Below the pieces are notes generated by a model. That model searched no databases. It was given only the letters and a program-made list of their open reading frames with translations, and was not told the origin of the DNA. Both the position numbers and the translations under genes were made by a program. Of a stretch of 13,355 nucleotides of DNA, positions 7,399-13,355 are shown in pieces. Source of the DNA: Chitinivibrionia bacterium (lineage in GTDB: Bacteria > Krumholzibacteriota > Krumholzibacteriia > WVZY01); NCBI GenBank assembly GCA_016208665.1, contig JACQXT010000130.1, positions 1-13,355 on the forward strand, in the 5' to 3' direction. How positions within the stretch are numbered: the stretch's first letter is position 1; each line of letters opens with the position of its first letter.

Positions 7399-8743
7399 TC
7401 CCGAGGGAAGATTTTCCCGGGATTGAGTATTCCATGCGGATCGAAGGCTTCCTTGATTCGTTTCATAAGGCTGATTTCCGAATCGGAAAGCGCGAGCGGC
7501 AGGTACTTCTTCTGGGAGAACCCGATCCCGTGCTCTCCGGAAATCGTTCCGCCCAGTGAAACGGTCAGACGGAAAATCTCTTCGATCGCCGGATCGAGGC
7601 GTGAGTTCCACTGTTCGTCGGTCATGTCCATCTTAAGAATATTCACATGCAGATTGCCGTCGCCCGCGTGGCCGTAGCATATGGTTGTGATGCCGTACCT
7701 GTTTGCGATTTCCTTGACCCCGCATAGGAGCGGGACGATGTTGTTGCGGGGCACCACGGTATCCTCTTCTTTATAGACGGAGAGCGATTTGACGGCTTCG
7801 CCGATTGCCCTGCGCATGTCCCAGAGCTCCTGCTGTTTCTGCGCCGAATCGGCAAGCAATACGTCAGACGCGCCGGCAGCCATGGCGGAGCCGCCGGCGC
7901 ATCGCTGTACGGCAGGCTCCTGCCGAGGTGCGCCTCGGTGGCTTTGACGGCGGCCTGTTCGATCAGTTCGAGGGCCGAGCGAATCACTCCGGCGTTCATG
8001 ATTGCGGGAATCGCCGCCGCCGCCGATTCGAGGTCGGGAAAGGGGATGAGCAGCGTGAGGCGATGGCGGGGAAGCGGTAGCAATCTGAGAATGATTTTGG
8101 TGATCACGGCGAGCGTGCCCTCGGAGCCGATGAGCAGCTGCGTTAGGTTGAATCCCGTGGCGTTCTTGAGAAGCTTGCCCCCATGGTTCACGACGGAGCC
8201 GTCGGAGAGCACCGCCTGCAGACCCAGCACGTAATCCTTTGTAACTCCATACTTGACGGCTCGCGGGCCGCCGGAGCACTCGGCGAGATTGCCGCCGATG
8301 AAACAGCTCCCGCGGCTGGCGGGATCCGGAGGGTAAAAGAGTCCAACGGCTTCCGCCTTCTCCTGTAGTTCCTGCGTGATGACACCCGGTTCGACGACGG
8401 CCATCAGGTTGCGCGAATCGATTTCGAGTATCCTGTTGAGCTTCTCGACGGAGAGCACGATGCCGCCGTGCACGGGCAGCGCTCCGCCGGAGAGTCCGGT
8501 GCCGGCGCCGCGCGGCGTGACCGGTATTCTATATTCGTACGCTATGCGCATCACGGCTGCCGCCATCGCGGTGGTTTCAGGCATAACCACCGCTTCAGGC
8601 GGAAAGCGGAGATCTTCGGTTTCGTCGGATGCACACCGTTCGATCGTTTCCTCATCGGTATGCACGCACGATTCGCCGACGGCGCTTTTCAGGAGCGCTA
8701 TGATCGCGGGAGTCACGGTGATTGCAGGCGGATGGATTTTCAT
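7392..8743 (-). pseudogene. FAD-linked 2-hydroxyacid oxidase, GlcD type, frameshifted with missing codons
   Basis: GlcD/D-lactate dehydrogenase family flavoenzymes oxidise glycolate, D-lactate or other 2-hydroxyacids. The first frame (ATG 8741-8743, behind AAGAGG) gives about 283 good residues. They include the FAD site PRGAGTGLSGGA (77-88), PPDPASRGSCFIGGNLAECS (138-157) and LIGSEGTLAVIT (204-215). Similarity ends at SLPYSDAPA near base 7893. It resumes in another frame near 7875 with AAGASDVLLADSAQKQQELWD and runs on to CYGHAGDGNLHVNI, GGTISGEHGIG and the stop at 7392-7394. The family normally has roughly 20-25 residues between these points (a strand ending IEVDG, then a helix). So this is not a one-base slip: codons are missing as well. 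The break lies on an inverted repeat. Either a pseudogene or a local assembly collapse. Substrate not determinable. Confidence 0.85.
7870..7900. repeat. GC-rich inverted repeat at the GlcD frame break
   Basis: GCGCCGGC (7870-7877) and GCCGGCGC (7893-7900) form a perfect 8-bp stem around a 15-base loop. The reading frame of the GlcD-type gene is lost inside this element. Confidence 0.85.
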
Positions 8744-8846
8744 GAAACATGCCTCTTGCTCGAAAATCTGTTCGCGAGAAATAGAGATAACGCTCCAAAA
8801 CTAATTGATATGCCCTGAAATGAAAAATGAAAAAATGGGAGCGGAA

Positions 8847-8875
8847 TTGACTTTCGGTTCAGTTTCGGCTATACT
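8847..8875 (+). promoter_or_regulatory. Sigma70-type promoter of the Y-family polymerase gene
   Basis: TTGACT (8847-8852), a 17-base spacer and TATACT (8870-8875), each 5 of 6 to consensus. The start would fall near 8882, only about 11 bases before the ATG, so the GGGAG ribosome site lies at the very 5' end. The spacer holds two TTTCGG hexamers 11 bases apart (8852-8857, 8863-8868). I see no LexA-type palindrome. Confidence 0.75.
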
Positions 8876-8892
8876 AGGAATGGGAGAAAAGC

Positions 8893-10083
8893 ATGGAGTA
8901 TCAAAGGATACGCGAGATAATTCACGTAAACACGGATGACTTTTATGCTTCCGTGATCAGGATTAAGGACCCCTCGTTGCGGCGCCGTCCGGTTGTTGTG
9001 GGATACCTCTCCGGCAGGGGAGCGGTGGTGGCTGCGTCGTACGAGGCCCGGGAGACCGGTGTTCGTCCCGGCGTGACTACGTCGCAGGCTCGGCGCCTTT
9101 GCCCGGAAGCGGCGTTTGTTCAGGCGGACTGGAACCTCTTCCGGCGGGCCTCGGGAGCGCTGTTTTCGGTAGTCGACCGCTACAGCCCTCTCGTTGAACC
9201 TGCAGGGCTGGATGAAGGATTCCTGGATTACACCGGGTGTGCGGCGCTTTTCGGGGCGGCGCGCGACACGGCATGGAGCCTCCAGAGGGAAATAGCAAAA
9301 CGTTTTTCATTGAGCATATCGCTCGGCCTGGGCGCGAACAAGCTGGTGAGCCGGATTGCTTCCAGGGCCGCCAAACGAGGCGGTCTCGTCGACGTGCCGC
9401 CGGGCACGGAGCGGCAATTCCTTGCCGGGTTCCCCGTCGGCTGGCTCCCCGGCGTCGGCGAGGCGTGGTCGGCTACGTTTGCAGCGCTCGGTGTGGCAAC
9501 CATCGGGACGCTTGCCGACATACCGGATCCGCTCGTGGCGCACGTATTCGGTTCGCGCGGACGGGTTCTGGCGGTGCGGGCTCGGGGGATAGACAACCGG
9601 CCCGTTGTGCCGGGAAACGGCCGGCAGGCGCTCGAACGCGTCGAAGCGCACGTCACGTTCGAAGACGACGTCATATGCGCCGATTATCTCGACGCCCAGC
9701 TCTACGCGCTTGCGGAACAATTAGGCAGGAAACTCCGCCGCCTGGCCGGAGGCGCCCGGAGAATCGATTTGAGGCTGACCTATACGGACGGGTATTGTGC
9801 GGCGCACGCGGCCTCTATGCCGCAGCCAACGGCTCTGGACAGGGACATCTACCGGGAGGCTCGCGTGCTCTTGAAGCGGGCGTTCAACAGGCGGGTCAAG
9901 GTGCGGGCGCTGAGTCTGGCCGTTCCGTCGGCCGCTCCGTTCGTCGAGCAGGGGGATCTGTTTTTACCCGAGCGGCGAAAGCTTGCCGGACTCTACCAGG
10001 CTTGCGATGCGATCAGGGACAAACACGGCGAGGGTAGAATACTCCAGTTCGGGAAAACGTTTCGCTATTCTTCCCAGCGGTAA
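8893..10083 (+). CDS. Y-family DNA polymerase (DinB/Pol IV-like) with Asn at the first catalytic position
   Basis: Translesion DNA polymerase family. The 396-residue product has palm/fingers up to about 165, the helix-hairpin-helix LPGVGEAWSATFAALGVATIGTLADIP, and a little-finger region ending RDKHGEGRILQFGKTF. QGDLF near 353-357 fits a beta-clamp binding motif. The second carboxylate pair is intact in GLDEGFLDYTG (Asp107, Glu108), and Tyr18 sits at the steric gate. The first motif, normally HxDxDAFYASVE, reads HVNTDDFYASVI here: the metal-binding Asp is Asn13 (AAC codon), and the usual closing Glu is Ile22. Thus one of three catalytic carboxylates is lost, while the fold and clamp motif remain. 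ATG 8893 follows GGAG by 6 bases. The 3' end overlaps the convergent gene by 19 bases. Activity cannot be assumed. Confidence 0.9.
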   Translation: MEYQRIREIIHVNTDDFYASVIRIKDPSLRRRPVVVGYLSGRGAVVAASYEARETGVRPGVTTSQARRLCPEAAFVQADWNLFRRASGALFSVVDRYSPLVEPAGLDEGFLDYTGCAALFGAARDTAWSLQREIAKRFSLSISLGLGANKLVSRIASRAAKRGGLVDVPPGTERQFLAGFPVGWLPGVGEAWSATFAALGVATIGTLADIPDPLVAHVFGSRGRVLAVRARGIDNRPVVPGNGRQALERVEAHVTFEDDVICADYLDAQLYALAEQLGRKLRRLAGGARRIDLRLTYTDGYCAAHAASMPQPTALDRDIYREARVLLKRAFNRRVKVRALSLAVPSAAPFVEQGDLFLPERRKLAGLYQACDAIRDKHGEGRILQFGKTFRYSSQR

Positions 10084-10544
10084 CGAATACGCCACTTCGG
10101 ATCCCTCGTCCATGAGGAGCCGCCCAGGATCGCGCCCATTGCGGCCATGGCTCCCGCGATGTACCACGCGTTTGTATCATTCCAGACCCCTGCCGTCGAG
10201 CCCAGCGCGCCTATGAGCATTCCCATGCTGAGCCCGATATCGGCTCCCTGCACTACGCAATCCATGTACGAGAGTTCAATGCGTTCGAGCCCGTAAAAAC
10301 GCAGGGGGGAGACCTCCATGGAAAGACTCGATAAAAGTCGGGTTGCGGCTCCCGGCGCATGTGGATTGGATACGCCGATGATCCCACGCGGCGAGCGGAC
10401 CGCGTGGCTGTCGGGAAGAACAAGGCCGGCCAGCATTCTGTTCCGGAATTGCAGATCGAGGCGCGACGAGAACGGCGGAGATTGAGATCGCGCGTCCGGC
10501 GCGAAAGCACAGAGCATCAGGGCAAGCAAGATTGCATACCGCAT
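10065..10544 (-). CDS. Secreted or membrane-associated hypothetical protein
   Basis: Not recognised. The 159-residue product begins with a signal peptide (MRYAILLALMLCAFAPDARS), then a polar segment with RLDLQFRNRMLAGLVLPDSH. The second half is glycine-rich and hydrophobic: GLSMGMLIGALGSTAGVW and WYIAGAMAAMGAILGG, which could be two short membrane hairpins or glycine-zipper-like segments. It ends with a basic tail (KWRIRYRWEE). ATG at 10542-10544 is chosen because it opens the signal peptide; a longer frame from 10643 would overlap the upstream gene. No clear Shine-Dalgarno. It lies 32 bases after the upstream secreted protein's stop, so the two are probably an operon. Its 3' end overlaps the polymerase gene by 19 bases. 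Confidence 0.65.
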   Translation of the reverse strand: MRYAILLALMLCAFAPDARSQSPPFSSRLDLQFRNRMLAGLVLPDSHAVRSPRGIIGVSNPHAPGAATRLLSSLSMEVSPLRFYGLERIELSYMDCVVQGADIGLSMGMLIGALGSTAGVWNDTNAWYIAGAMAAMGAILGGSSWTRDPKWRIRYRWEE

Positions 10545-10576
10545 CGTAGAGATTCGCGACGGCGGCTGCCTGCGGT

Positions 10577-11311
10577 CTATTCGCTGTACAACGATTTTAT
10601 GGCTCCCCACGTTTCGTGTTCCGTCGGCACGGAAGGCGAGCAACAGATTCCTTCCGCATAAAAGAGCAAATCGCCCGGCCAGGTCGGGTACTGGTCAACC
10701 AGATCGTACGGGCCCGATCCGTAATTGTTCCAATTCGTACACAGGTGGGGCGAGGCGTCCATCACGAGATCCGGCACATCGCCGCCGCATGATGCGCTTT
10801 CAATAGAGAGTTTGATCAAATACTCGCGATCGATCGCGAGGCATGGGCAATACAGAGGAATGGAGATATCGTGCAATCCCGCCGCGGGAAGGGTGACGAG
10901 CGTGGGTGTGCTTGTACACCACTCGATCCCCGGCTCCGGACATCCGGGATCGTTTGGGTAGCTTGCTTCCCCGATGCCGACGGACATGGTGATCGTACAA
11001 GCTGCGCCGGACTGAAGAACTACGTGAATGGTGGTCACCCCGAAGCCGACTTCACACGAGCTGCAGGTGGAGAGGGGAAGAAATACGAGCTGATACTCTT
11101 CCGGCGGAAGCATAAATGCGCCGACCGCAAATGTAGCCGGGTTCAGGTTGCCGAATTGGCATTCAGTCGGCGGCGTGCGCCAGCCGTATGTAATGAGCGA
11201 CGGCGTTCCGACCACCGGTGTGACAACCGGCAGTCGTTCGGCGCGGATAGGAGAAACCGCAAAGGCGAACATACAAGCAATCAGAATCACGGATGTTAGC
11301 AAGTGTTTCAT
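10577..11311 (-). CDS. Secreted cysteine-rich hypothetical protein with C-terminal TWGAIKSLY motif
   Basis: Exported protein of unknown function. The 244-residue product starts at ATG 11309-11311, with GGGAG 6 bases upstream, and has a signal peptide (MKHLLTSVILIACMFAFAVSPIRA). The mature part has twelve cysteines (51, 83, 86, 105, 124, 132, 155, 157, 175, 191, 223, 224) with much beta-type sequence, so several disulfides are likely. This points to a periplasmic or surface location. The C-terminus reads WPGDLLFYAEGICCSPSVPTEHETWGAIKSLYSE in overlapping segments. I recall similar short 'TWGxIKxLY' endings in secreted proteins of uncultured bacteria, but cannot verify this. The frame open back to 11479 is leader RNA, not coding. 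Probably cotranscribed with the next small secreted protein. Confidence 0.75.
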   Translation of the reverse strand: MKHLLTSVILIACMFAFAVSPIRAERLPVVTPVVGTPSLITYGWRTPPTECQFGNLNPATFAVGAFMLPPEEYQLVFLPLSTCSSCEVGFGVTTIHVVLQSGAACTITMSVGIGEASYPNDPGCPEPGIEWCTSTPTLVTLPAAGLHDISIPLYCPCLAIDREYLIKLSIESASCGGDVPDLVMDASPHLCTNWNNYGSGPYDLVDQYPTWPGDLLFYAEGICCSPSVPTEHETWGAIKSLYSE

Positions 11312-11461
11312 TTCGTTCTCCCATGTTCGAGGGCAACGCCGGCGAGCACCCAAGCCTTGCCGGGAGGATCGCCAACGAATATTCCGTCTCGCGAGCCGAT
11401 CGCTTTCTCCGAGCTCGCGCCGATTGTTTCGGGATGGCAAACGCGCCCACATCCTCTTCGA
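11312..11461 (-). other. Long structured leader of the secreted-protein operon
   Basis: About 150 untranslated bases separate the predicted transcription start from the ATG. Two stem-loops are visible: CGCGAGC/GCTCGCG (11390-11396 with 11413-11419) and GGCGA/TCGCC (11341-11345 with 11369-11373, with inner CCC/GGG and CAA/TTG pairs). I do not recognise a known riboswitch class. Confidence 0.45.
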
Positions 11462-11467
11462 GGGAAG

Positions 11468-11496
11468 ATGATAGCACACTTCAATTATTATGTCAA
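11468..11496 (-). promoter_or_regulatory. Strong sigma70-type promoter of the secreted-protein operon
   Basis: On the minus strand a perfect TTGACA (11491-11496), a 17-base spacer and TATCAT (11468-11473). It is preceded immediately upstream by AT-rich direct repeats resembling an UP element. Confidence 0.82.
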
Positions 11497-11514
11497 TTAA
11501 TTAGTTATTAATTA
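11496..11514. repeat. Direct repeat ATTAATTA x2, one helical turn apart, upstream of the -35 box
   Basis: ATTAATTA occurs at 11496-11503 and 11507-11514, an 11-base period abutting the -35 hexamer. This fits an UP element for RNA polymerase alpha subunits or a regulator site. Each unit is itself near-palindromic. Confidence 0.6.
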
Positions 11515-11596
11515 GCGACTTGCATCGATTCCTTAATACTGCGCAGCCGGAGGTTCTCGGCACAGTTAAGGGTCTGTTACGAAATAACTGACTGAT

Positions 11597-11755
11597 TTAT
11601 CTTACCTCGGTGGAGCGGGGATGAATCGTATAGTTCCAGTCTCCGTGAAAGTGGTGGCGCTCCAAGTTGAGGCTGGCCATCTGTTCGTCGGTCACGATCA
11701 CACCGCTGGGGTAGCGGCCTTGATCAATCTCCGATCGTACCCTCAGGCCCGACGT
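11597..11755 (-). mobile_element. 3' remnant of an ISAzo13-family (Rhodopirellula-type DDE) transposase
   Basis: The minus strand from 11755 to the TAA at 11597-11599 encodes 52 residues matching the C-terminal end of ISAzo13-type transposases: [39 protein letters not shown] and NYTIHP. Family members read TGLKVxAELDxxxYPxGxxVxDxxM...HxFHGEWNYTI at this position. Most of the transposase is absent; the frame upstream hits a stop at the join with the sorting-domain gene. The outer end of the element may lie near AAGGGTCTGTTACGAAATAA (about 11567-11586), but I cannot confirm a terminal repeat. This is a dead fragment. Confidence 0.82.
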
Positions 11756-12110
11756 TCACATAGTTCGCCGCACCCTCGGCGCCTTCGAACTGCTTCACAA
11801 GCTGGCCGGCTGTATTGTAGATGGCCAGCTTACAGTTCGCCGCTTCGGGAAGGGCGATGGTTATGGTCGTGGTTGGGTTGAACGGGTTCGGATAGTTCTG
11901 CGCGAGCCCGTACGTTTCGGGAACCGCCGGCATTCCAGCGTCCGATTGCTGAACGCCTGGGCCGTCGGTGCCCTTGCCGCTCTTGCTGGACAGCAAGGAG
12001 ACGACAGGGCAGGACACGACGAATGCGCATTTATCGAAGGCCCTGTTGATTGCATCAACAGCCATCGTGATCTCCGCGTAGTTCGTGCACTAGAGGTTTG
12101 CAATGTTGGC
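11724..12110 (-). pseudogene. Detached C-terminal part of the HYR-repeat protein: linker plus truncated sorting domain
   Basis: In the same frame as the upstream HYR gene but beyond its TAG (12111-12113); a second TAG lies at 12090-12092. The sequence continues ANIANL, TAG, CTNYAEI, then [20 protein letters not shown] Por/FlgD-like C-terminal domain follows: [46 protein letters not shown]. Such domains are surface-sorting or attachment signals in type IX-like systems. The domain breaks off after AANYVN near 11755, where the ISAzo13 transposase remnant begins, so roughly its last 25-30 residues are missing. An ATG at 12065 with an upstream GGAG could allow separate translation, but the product would lack a signal peptide. 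Loss of this domain should leave the upstream protein unsorted. Confidence 0.75.
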
Positions 12111-13355
12111 CTACGGAGTGCCGAGAGCCAGGTTGGCCAGCATCAACAGCCCCTCCACTGTCCTGTCGTACCCGAGGTCGTCGAGCGCCGTCAGGACGGA
12201 TGACAGGATCGAGAAGTGCTGGATCGAAGCCAATGGATTCACGACATCATCCTCGGTGCCAAAAAGTCCATCTATGCCAGCTAGCGCAGCCTGCGTGCAG
12301 AACGTCTCCGCGAGTTCGAAACCCGGCAGGTCGGTATCGTACCGCACGTTGAGCGATAGTGTTACCGTCTGTGCGAGCAGCGAATTGACCCATCTGCCCT
12401 GGCTGTTCAACGGCAGCTGGTTGACGGAGAAGTTTACGCACCACACCGGATCGAGACTGTCGTTCCCGATGTTCGGCAGGCTTGTAGGCGTGCCGCCGGC
12501 GGGCAGGCGCCCGAGGAGGCAGTGGGCGGCTGCGTACGGAATCGTCAGGCTCCTGCCGTTGATTCCGACGACGAGCGATCCGAACGGTGCGCTCAGCAGC
12601 CTCTTGATCATCGCGTACGTCGTCTCGCCGTTAAACTTGCCGCCGTAATTGCCGTACCAGCCCTGAGTGAACGAGCAGAACTCGTCGGGGCATTCGACGG
12701 TGATCACCTGATCGCACTCCACCGACTCGTTGCCGCACTCATCGACCGCTTTCCACGTTCTGGTCGTCGTGTACGACCCGGGAGTCGTTCCCGGAAGCGT
12801 GATCGTGGAGACGATGATTATTTCGGGATCCGGATCGCAGTTATCTTCTGCGGTAGGCTCGCCGAACTCCGGCGTCGCCGCGCAATCGATCTTCATGTCG
12901 TCGGGACACGTGATCGTCGGATCTGTGTCGTCGTTGACGTAGATTGTTTGCGCGCAGATTGCATCGTTGCCGCACGCATCAACCGCCGTCCAGGTCCTCG
13001 TGATCGTGTTGTCGCACGAAGATCCCGGGTTGCTCTGTTTCTCGACGAAGGTTACCGCCAACGAGCCGTCGCAGTTGTCCGTCGCCGTCACCACTGCCGG
13101 TGCAGGGACATCCTTGTAGCACTGGTAGTTATTGTCATCCGGGCATCCTGAAAGCACCGGATCGGTCGTGTCGTGGACGGTGATCTTCTGCGAGCAGGAA
13201 ACCTGATTGCCGCACGCATCGCTCGCCGTCCAGGTCCTCGTGATGAGCTTGGGACACGTCTTGCCGTCGTCGACTTCGACGAATACCGGCTTGATGCTGC
13301 CGTCGCAGTTGTCCGTGGCGGTTACGTTCGCGGGCGCGGGCACATTGCCCATGCA
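12111..13355 (-). CDS. Surface protein with HYR/Ig-like repeats, 5' end outside window
   Basis: Extracytoplasmic protein; adhesion or a structural role is plausible but not shown. 414 residues are visible, entering from the right edge in frame. Three tandem repeats of about 78-79 residues follow the HYR-like pattern VPAPxxVTATDNCDG...TRTWTAxDACGN...CxQxIxVxDxTDPxxxxCPDD. Unit 1 spans 13355-13122, unit 2 spans 13121-12885, and the divergent unit 3 spans 12884 to about 12675. Paired cysteines recur in each. A separate domain then starts CSFTQGWYGNYGGKFNGETT and ends EGLLMLANLALGTP before TAG at 12111-12113. The frame continues past this stop into a sorting domain, so the gene was probably longer and is now truncated. 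No start or signal peptide is visible. Confidence 0.82.
   Translation of the reverse strand, partial: CMGNVPAPANVTATDNCDGSIKPVFVEVDDGKTCPKLITRTWTASDACGNQVSCSQKITVHDTTDPVLSGCPDDNNYQCYKDVPAPAVVTATDNCDGSLAVTFVEKQSNPGSSCDNTITRTWTAVDACGNDAICAQTIYVNDDTDPTITCPDDMKIDCAATPEFGEPTAEDNCDPDPEIIIVSTITLPGTTPGSYTTTRTWKAVDECGNESVECDQVITVECPDEFCSFTQGWYGNYGGKFNGETTYAMIKRLLSAPFGSLVVGINGRSLTIPYAAAHCLLGRLPAGGTPTSLPNIGNDSLDPVWCVNFSVNQLPLNSQGRWVNSLLAQTVTLSLNVRYDTDLPGFELAETFCTQAALAGIDGLFGTEDDVVNPLASIQHFSILSSVLTALDDLGYDRTVEGLLMLANLALGTP

Noticed and set aside
7398..7423. Imperfect hairpin at the convergent NuoI-like/GlcD 3' ends as a bidirectional terminator
   Set aside because: The stem is imperfect, lies within coding sequence of the oxidase and has no T tract.
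6736..7611. Long minus-strand open frame opposite the NuoI-like gene
   Set aside because: It is antisense to a gene with clear iron-sulfur motifs and has no recognisable domain or ribosome site.
9228..10037. Long alternative frames within the polymerase gene on both strands
   Set aside because: Arg/Pro-rich shadow frames typical of GC-rich coding DNA; the Y-family frame is unambiguous.
11312..11479. Upstream coding extension of the Cys-rich secreted protein
   Set aside because: Translation is Arg-rich and unstructured, and would place the signal peptide internally; the region is better read as promoter and leader.
12090..12113. Amber recoding (pyrrolysine or TAG-sense) in the HYR protein
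   Set aside because: TAG ends several intact neighbouring genes, and the same gene is also broken by an IS remnant, so decay is simpler.
12522..13151. Plus-strand 209-codon frame opposite the HYR repeats
   Set aside because: Antisense shadow of a clearly periodic coding sequence.
12675..13355. CRISPR-like array
   Set aside because: The periodicity is about 234 bases, matches a protein repeat in frame, and lacks short identical repeats with unique spacers.

Overview
The window is moderately GC-rich DNA from an uncultured, probably Gram-negative bacterium of respiratory lifestyle. I infer this from a system II cytochrome c maturation pair, a periplasmic tetraheme cytochrome c, an ETF:quinone oxidoreductase, and signal-peptide proteins. 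One large surface protein carries HYR-like repeats and a Por/FlgD-like C-terminal sorting domain of the kind common in FCB-group and related candidate phyla. I cannot assign a phylum from this alone.

Layout. (1) 1-3023, minus strand: resB (Ccs1) -> ccsA/resC (WWD protein) -> hemC, a cytochrome c assembly and tetrapyrrole operon running off the left edge. (2) 3198-3982, plus strand: a monocistronic tetraheme cytochrome c with its own sigma70-type promoter and a strong intrinsic terminator. (3) 4153-4699, plus: a DUF2203 gene whose frame is cut by a TGA exactly where the family has a conserved Trp. (4) 4749-6731, minus: ETF-QO and then dodecin, under a near-consensus promoter. (5) 6868-7398, plus: an orphan NuoI-like 2x[4Fe-4S] ferredoxin. 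(6) 7392-8743, minus: a GlcD-type FAD-linked oxidase broken by a frameshift with missing codons, at a GC-rich hairpin. (7) 8847-10083, plus: a Y-family DNA polymerase whose first catalytic Asp is Asn. (8) 10065-11496, minus: two secreted proteins of unknown function behind a strong promoter with a long leader. (9) 11597-13355, minus: an HYR-repeat surface protein (5' end beyond the right edge), interrupted by two in-frame TAG codons and finally fused to the 3' scrap of an ISAzo13-type transposase.

How the genes fit together. The left half is electron-transport biogenesis: HemC supplies tetrapyrrole, ResB/CcsA attach heme, and the tetraheme cytochrome is a natural client. The middle holds flavin/iron-sulfur dehydrogenase chemistry: a GlcD-type 2-hydroxyacid dehydrogenase, a NuoI-like ferredoxin, ETF-QO feeding quinone, and the flavin-storage protein dodecin. 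The right part is a cell-surface region.

I found no convincing undescribed multi-gene defence or mobile system. What stands out is a cluster of broken or atypical genes (DUF2203 nonsense, GlcD frameshift/deletion, HYR amber codons plus IS scar, DinB active-site substitution). Each deserves a check against reads before biology is inferred.
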